From contig NC_018582.1 in assembly GCF_000143885.2 (NCBI RefSeq), positions 1 to 64,000 of the forward strand: DNA of 64,000 nt, given 5' to 3'. Source of the stretch: Gordonia sp. KTR9 (GTDB taxonomy: Bacteria > Actinomycetota > Actinomycetes > Mycobacteriales > Mycobacteriaceae). Numbering within the stretch: the first letter of the stretch is position 1; the number at the start of each line of letters is the position of its first letter. Under the pieces are notes generated by a model. The model saw only the letters and a program-made list of their open reading frames with translations. It was not told the DNA's origin and made no database searches. This document shows positions 60,005 to 64,000 of this stretch, piece by piece. A program made the position numbers and the translations under genes.

Positions 60005-60265
60005 TCAGGCGCCCTGACCGCCGTAGTACCAGCGGCCCTTGTCCGGCCAGCAGATCGTCAGCATCGCCAGGGCGTTAGGCCCGCTTCGGGCTGTCTCGCA
60101 CTGCTCCTTGGTGTCGAACGGACCGAGGATGTAACCGGGATAGGTGCGGTTGCGGATGTCACCGGCCGAGGCCGGCGCCTCGGTGAGGGTGACGCCCCCA
60201 GCCGCAAGCGCCGCCGCGGCCAGGCTGCCGGCGAGGACGCGGTGGGCGGTCTTGGTGAGTTTCAT
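60005..60265 (-). CDS. Small secreted protein
   Basis: An 86-residue protein with a Sec signal peptide (MKLTKTAHRVLAGSLAAAAL onward), probably cut after ASA near residue 34. The mature part of about 52 residues has two Cys and a C-terminal WYYGG. Common as a short exported protein in Mycobacteriales but without assigned function. First plausible role is at the cell envelope beside the transfer genes. Confidence 0.65.
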   Translation of the reverse strand: MKLTKTAHRVLAGSLAAAALAAGGVTLTEAPASAGDIRNRTYPGYILGPFDTKEQCETARSGPNALAMLTICWPDKGRWYYGGQGA

Positions 60266-60300
60266 GGTGTCTCCTGTCGTGGGTGGGTTGTGGTCGGTAG

Positions 60301-60708
60301 TCAGCTGGCCATGGACACCGGCGCTGGCGTCTGCTCGCTCCTTTCCTGCGTGGGCTCGGCGGGCTTCTCCGCGGCGGCCGGGGTCCGGCGTGCGCGGGGC
60401 TTGGACGCTCCGGACCGGCCCCGGCCGCTGCGGGCCTGGGCGGTCAGCGGCGCGAAGTCGAACTGGTCGAGCTTGGCCGCGGGTGCACCGTTCCTCTTGG
60501 CTTCCTTCACCAACTTCGCCAGCCGGCTCAGCCGTTGGCGGTCCTCGGCGAGGAAGTGGTCACGCGTGGTCGCAATCTCGGCAGCCAGCTGCGCGGCCGG
60601 TTCGAGCGCTTCCCGCCGCCGACGTTGCCGCTCGGCCAACGCCTGCACCTCGGCGGCGTCATCGGCCTCGATCTCGGCGAGCAAGTTACTGGGATCGAAC
60701 TGAGTCAT
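60301..60708 (-). CDS. Charged helical protein of the transfer operon
   Basis: A 135-residue protein: acidic start (FDPSNLLAEIEADDAAEVQA), an Arg-rich coiled coil to about residue 85 and a disordered basic, Pro/Ala-rich tail. It could be a relaxosome or coupling accessory protein but no domain proves it. It follows the 60739-61665 gene by 30 bp. Confidence 0.5.
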   Translation of the reverse strand: MTQFDPSNLLAEIEADDAAEVQALAERQRRRREALEPAAQLAAEIATTRDHFLAEDRQRLSRLAKLVKEAKRNGAPAAKLDQFDFAPLTAQARSGRGRSGASKPRARRTPAAAEKPAEPTQERSEQTPAPVSMAS

Positions 60709-60738
60709 TGCACTGGTCCTTTCGGTCTGGGTCGGTGG

Positions 60739-61665
60739 TTAGAGGCCGCGGCCGCGTTGGCGGTCGGCGGTGAGGGTGCTGGACCGCCGGGCGGTGGGTT
60801 GTTTCTGGCCGGCGCTGGCGGCGGCCCTGCGCGGGTTAGTGGGGTGGTCGCGGGCGGCAGTCGCGGCGGCTTTACCGCTCTCGGATGTGCTCGCCGCGGC
60901 CACGCGTTCTGCTCGGGACTGCCCGGTCTGTTCGCCAACCTCGGTCGTGGTGGCTGCGTCGGCACGTTCGGTGGCCAGGTCTGACAGCTCGGCGGCCTGT
61001 TCGGCGTCGAGGTCGGCGGCTTGGGCATGGGTCAGCAGCGCGGCCACGTGCACGCCGTCGCGGTCGGTGGCGTCGCGGCCATCGGCGCTCAGTGCTGGCG
61101 GCTGCCCGGGCGCCCAGTGCTCGGCGCGGGATTGGGTGTAGCGGTCGGCGGCCTCGTGGGGTGAGCTGCGCATCAGTTCGTCGGGGTCGAGGCCGTAGTC
61201 GCGGATCAGGTCACCGATGTTGTCGCGGACCGCGGCCGCGGTCGCGCTCTGCTCGGCGTAGCGGTCGGCCATGGCGTAAAGGTCGATGACGTTGCGGCCG
61301 TCGGCGCGTTCGGCCCAGTGCCGGTCGTGGGTGCGCTCCCCCAGCCGGGCGGGTTCGATGCCGTAGTCCTCGCGGATTTTTCGGGCGAGCTCGTCGGGGC
61401 TGGCGTGTTTCCAGTAGTCGGCATTGGGTTGGGCGACAGCGAGTTCGGCGCGCACCTGCCGCTGGGTGTCGGCGGCTTCGGCGGCGAGGTTGGTGTACAC
61501 CTCGTTCGGCGCCTGCGGGGCAGTGTCCGCGGCGTTCTCGCGGGCCTTGTTCGCCGCGCGACGAGCCCATGACTCGATCAGCGAGGAGGTGTGGGCGATG
61601 GCCACCGCCAACGCCCGTTCCATGCCTTGTTCGAGTTCGCGGGTTTCCTGCTCGTGCTCATTCAT
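60739..61665 (-). CDS. Conserved transfer-operon protein, unknown function
   Basis: A 308-residue, mainly helical, charged protein. Repeated motif-like segments such as DELARKIREDYGIEPARLGE and GRNVIDLYAMADRYAEQSAT suggest two helical modules; the last about 80 residues are Ala/Thr/Arg-rich and disordered. Its start overlaps the DUF4913 gene by 8 bp. Gene order places it with the coupling protein. Confidence 0.55.
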   Translation of the reverse strand: MNEHEQETRELEQGMERALAVAIAHTSSLIESWARRAANKARENAADTAPQAPNEVYTNLAAEAADTQRQVRAELAVAQPNADYWKHASPDELARKIREDYGIEPARLGERTHDRHWAERADGRNVIDLYAMADRYAEQSATAAAVRDNIGDLIRDYGLDPDELMRSSPHEAADRYTQSRAEHWAPGQPPALSADGRDATDRDGVHVAALLTHAQAADLDAEQAAELSDLATERADAATTTEVGEQTGQSRAERVAAASTSESGKAAATAARDHPTNPRRAAASAGQKQPTARRSSTLTADRQRGRGL

Positions 61666-62122
61666 CGGTGGTGTCCTCTTCGTCGGTGGCGCTCATCGCG
61701 GCGCGCAGGGCGCGGTCGGTCAGTTGCTCGGTGGGAAGCGGTCTCGGCGGCCGGTTGTGGCCTCGGTCGGCGCTGCATCCCTCGAACGGGCCGTCGGCCG
61801 ACATCAGGATCGCCATGTGGTGGTCGGCGTGATCGCGCCACCACACACTCATCCCGGTCGCGGGGTCCAGGCGCAGCGATTCATAAGCGCGCCACAGCGC
61901 TTCCAGTCGTGAGACGGCCTCGGCGTGGTCGAACCAGCGCGGGCACCACAGCCGCCCGGGCTTGGTCTCGACGTGGCGGGCGTAGAGCAGCACGAGGTGG
62001 TCGTCGACGAACTCATAGACCGACTCAAACTCGGTGTCCGGGGACGCCGATGCCTCGTACCCCACGTCGTCGTCGGACTCGGCGAAATCGTCGAAGTCGT
62101 CATCAATCAGCAGGTCGGTCAT
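61658..62122 (-). CDS. DUF4913-family protein
   Basis: A 154-residue protein with an acidic N-terminus and the DUF4913 core: RLWCPRWFDHAEAVSRLEAL, then WRAYESLRLDPATGMSVWWR, DHADHHMAILMSADGPFEGC. This Trp/His-rich family is common next to TraG/VirD4-like genes on actinobacterial plasmids; function unknown. It overlaps the coupling-protein gene by 4 bp. Confidence 0.8.
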   Translation of the reverse strand: MTDLLIDDDFDDFAESDDDVGYEASASPDTEFESVYEFVDDHLVLLYARHVETKPGRLWCPRWFDHAEAVSRLEALWRAYESLRLDPATGMSVWWRDHADHHMAILMSADGPFEGCSADRGHNRPPRPLPTEQLTDRALRAAMSATDEEDTTDE

Positions 62123-63942
62123 GCCGCGTCTCCTTCGTCAGCGGTGTCGACGGTCGCGGCGGGTGTGGCCACGTCGTCCTGCTTCTGGGGTCCGTACTCG
62201 GCCAGTGATTGGCGGATCAGTGGTGCGTAGGGTTTGTCCATCCACGGGATCGGTTGCAGGATCGTCGGCGGGTTGCCGGCGGAGAACAGCAGCATCCGGC
62301 CCCGGGGCCAGGAAGCGAGGTCACGGATGGTGAAGATGTTCTCGCGGGTGGTGTGCTCCGACACCGACTGTGAGCCAGAGCTTTTGCCCGCTCCGCTGGA
62401 CCGCGACACGTTGAGCGCGCGGCGTTCGTACTGGCCGGCGAGCTTGGTCAGGCTTTCCAGGTAGGTGGTCTCGCGGACGTTGCCGCCGTAGATGTAGATG
62501 TTCGACGACGATTCGAGCAGTTTCATCGGCCGTTCCCCGAACACCCCGATCCCTTGGGACCACGATTGCAGGATGGTCATGATGATGATTCCTCGGGACC
62601 CGTAGTGCGAGTACAGCTTCGGCAGATCGGGCCAGCGCACGACGTTGGCGGCCTCATCGAGGGCGCACAGCAGCGGCACCGGTAGCCGCCCGCCTGGGGA
62701 GGCGGTGGCGATCGCCTCGGCGGTTTTGGTGGTGGCCATGGTCAACGCCGCGACCAGCGGGCCGACCGACCCCACACCTTCACGCGAGAGGCAGTACAAC
62801 GTTTCACCGCGGCGGATGTAGCTGGCGAGATCGAGGTGCGGACGATGGTCGTCGGGACCGGTGCGCGACACCCACGGCCGAACGTTGCGCCCGCGGAGAC
62901 ATTTGGCCATCTTGACCGCGGTTCCCCAGATGCCGTCTGCCTGCTTGTCGGTGAGGTTCAGGCGGGCATTGAGCGCGTGGGCGACCATCGGGTAGTCGTG
63001 CTCGCGCAGGATCGCGACCGCGTCGTGGCCGTCTGCGCGCACCACCAGCCGCTCGAACACCGTGGTGATCGGTTCCCCGGCGAGCGCGGAGGCAAGGATG
63101 AGGTTGGCCAGCAGGTCTTCGCCCTCGGGTTCGAAGTAGGGGTCCTTCTTGGCGTCCTGGCCGTCGTCGCCGGCGGCGAAGAGTTGGGCGAGTTCTTCGG
63201 CGCGGGTCTCGTCGGTGACGTAGCTCAGCGGGTCCCAGAACCACCACGGCTCCTCGTTGGCCACTGATTGCGGGTCGAACACCCACACCTGCCGGGTCGG
63301 GGCGCCGGTGGCGTCGCGGAACTCCCGGACCAGGCGGGTGTGGTCGAGGTTGCCGCGCTTGTTCTCCGTGGCCAACACCGCCCCGGGGGCCTCGCAGATC
63401 GCCGGAATGATCCTCGAGGTGGACTTGCCCTGGCGGGGTCCCCAGATGTCGAGGTGCATGTCCTCAAACGATCCGTAGATCGGGTTGCCCGACAGGGTCT
63501 TTCCGAGCGGCACACCGATGGTGCTGGAGAACCCGGCCGGGGCCGCGTCCTGGTCGACGCCGAGGTCCCTGGCCTTGGCGGCGACCGACTTCTCGGTCAC
63601 CGACGCGATGTCGGCGCCGCTGCCCAAGTGCTGCTGGGCGGTGTCGACGCGCGAGCGCTTCGGCCGGCGCCGCCAGCGCAGCACCGCATATCCGGCGGCC
63701 GCGGCGACCGGCAGCAGGATGACGATCAGCCACACCGTGGCCGCGGTCGGCCAGCGCAGGTCACCGGTGACGAGCTCGATCGGCGCGGCGAACGGGTTGG
63801 CTGGCACCGTCTGCCCGCCGGCCAGATGCAATGCCGCCCAGCACAGCAGCGACACCACCACGACCACACCGACCCCGGCGAACAGGACTTTGTCGGAGTG
63901 GTTGCGGGCGGGTTCGGTGGAGGTGCCCGGTGTGGCGGCCAT
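62119..63942 (-). CDS. VirD4/TraG-like type IV coupling protein
   Basis: A 607-residue coupling ATPase that would link the relaxosome to a transfer channel. Two membrane helices (about 19-41 and 69-90) are followed by an ATPase with Walker A GPRQGKST (168-175) and Walker B-like LLCALDEAANVV. The TraG/VirD4 segments YSHYGSRGIIIMTILQSWSQ and ESSSNIYIYGG are present. No channel (VirB-type) genes are in the window. Its ATG overlaps the stop of the gene running in from the right edge. Confidence 0.88.
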   Translation of the reverse strand: MAATPGTSTEPARNHSDKVLFAGVGVVVVVSLLCWAALHLAGGQTVPANPFAAPIELVTGDLRWPTAATVWLIVILLPVAAAAGYAVLRWRRRPKRSRVDTAQQHLGSGADIASVTEKSVAAKARDLGVDQDAAPAGFSSTIGVPLGKTLSGNPIYGSFEDMHLDIWGPRQGKSTSRIIPAICEAPGAVLATENKRGNLDHTRLVREFRDATGAPTRQVWVFDPQSVANEEPWWFWDPLSYVTDETRAEELAQLFAAGDDGQDAKKDPYFEPEGEDLLANLILASALAGEPITTVFERLVVRADGHDAVAILREHDYPMVAHALNARLNLTDKQADGIWGTAVKMAKCLRGRNVRPWVSRTGPDDHRPHLDLASYIRRGETLYCLSREGVGSVGPLVAALTMATTKTAEAIATASPGGRLPVPLLCALDEAANVVRWPDLPKLYSHYGSRGIIIMTILQSWSQGIGVFGERPMKLLESSSNIYIYGGNVRETTYLESLTKLAGQYERRALNVSRSSGAGKSSGSQSVSEHTTRENIFTIRDLASWPRGRMLLFSAGNPPTILQPIPWMDKPYAPLIRQSLAEYGPQKQDDVATPAATVDTADEGDAA

Positions 63943-64000
63943 CAGGCGACCTCACCCTCATCCTGGGCGGCCGTGGGCTCGGCGGCGTCGAGGAGGTCGG
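63942..64000 (-). CDS. 3' end of the next transfer-operon gene (partial)
   Basis: Only the last 18 codons are in the window (ending DLLDAAEPTAAQDEGEVA). The TGA overlaps the ATG of the coupling-protein gene (TGATG), so it is an upstream member of the same operon. The product cannot be judged. Confidence 0.6.
   Translation of the reverse strand, partial: DLLDAAEPTAAQDEGEVA

Overview
The window is GC-rich actinobacterial DNA and looks like about 64 kb of a large conjugative or mobilisable plasmid from a Mycobacteriales host (Gordonia, Rhodococcus or a relative; genus not resolved). Pointers are a mycobacterial-type SOS box at 2457-2472, LGFP-repeat and MmpS-like exported proteins, a Cad-I/ArsI glyoxalase, actinobacterial plasmid families (DUF2637, LPD29, DUF3560, DUF4913) and many leaderless starts with a TANNNT -10 box. 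A parA/parB-like pair lies at the left end. A mobilisation module (MobC-like, relaxase, VirD4/TraG-like coupling protein) lies at the right end. I see no replication initiator, tRNA, rRNA or CRISPR array.

Layout. 0-3 kb: partition pair with ACGTTCCA repeats, a DUF2637 membrane protein and a small SOS-box operon. 3-9 kb: accessory genes including a 909-residue Mrr-like/NACHT defence candidate lying between a decayed and an intact copy of one HTH gene. 9-21 kb: exported proteins and lipoproteins, including a 1442-residue surface protein, mixed with hypothetical genes. 21-25 kb: a Doc-like toxin pair, an EcoRI-type adenine methylase with a DUF262-HNH partner, and a RelBE-like pair. 25-36 kb: plasmid backbone genes (ParB-like, ArdC-like, many small ORFs), many preceded by long foldable leaders, with an inserted exported-protein island at 26-29 kb. 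36-44 kb: IS110, a TetR/MFS efflux operon, a SulP transporter with its MerR regulator, and a fluoride cassette (riboswitch, two CrcB subunits, a universal stress protein), then a truncated MFS gene and a decayed IS110 fragment. 44-48 kb: arsenic resistance. 48-53 kb: more backbone genes, a tandem hairpin region, and an operon with a NrdH-like redoxin and a stand-alone DnaB N-terminal-like protein. 53-56 kb: a VbhA/Fic pair and a SIR2-domain defence candidate. 56-64 kb: an oriT candidate and mobilisation genes.

How it fits together. Partition and mobilisation genes maintain and move the element. ArdC-like, ParB-like and LPD29/DUF3560 proteins are types often found in plasmid leading regions. 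Restriction-like, NACHT, SIR2 and toxin genes would protect or addict the host. The metal, fluoride and efflux cassettes are cargo. The most unusual signal is two families of roughly 70-185-nt foldable leaders, three copies each. Their sequences differ between copies while long-range pairing is kept by compensatory changes. They sit just upstream of backbone genes with strong Shine-Dalgarno sites, whereas most accessory genes start leaderless. Structured 5' UTRs or single-stranded-DNA promoters active during plasmid entry are both possible; nothing in the sequence alone decides between them.
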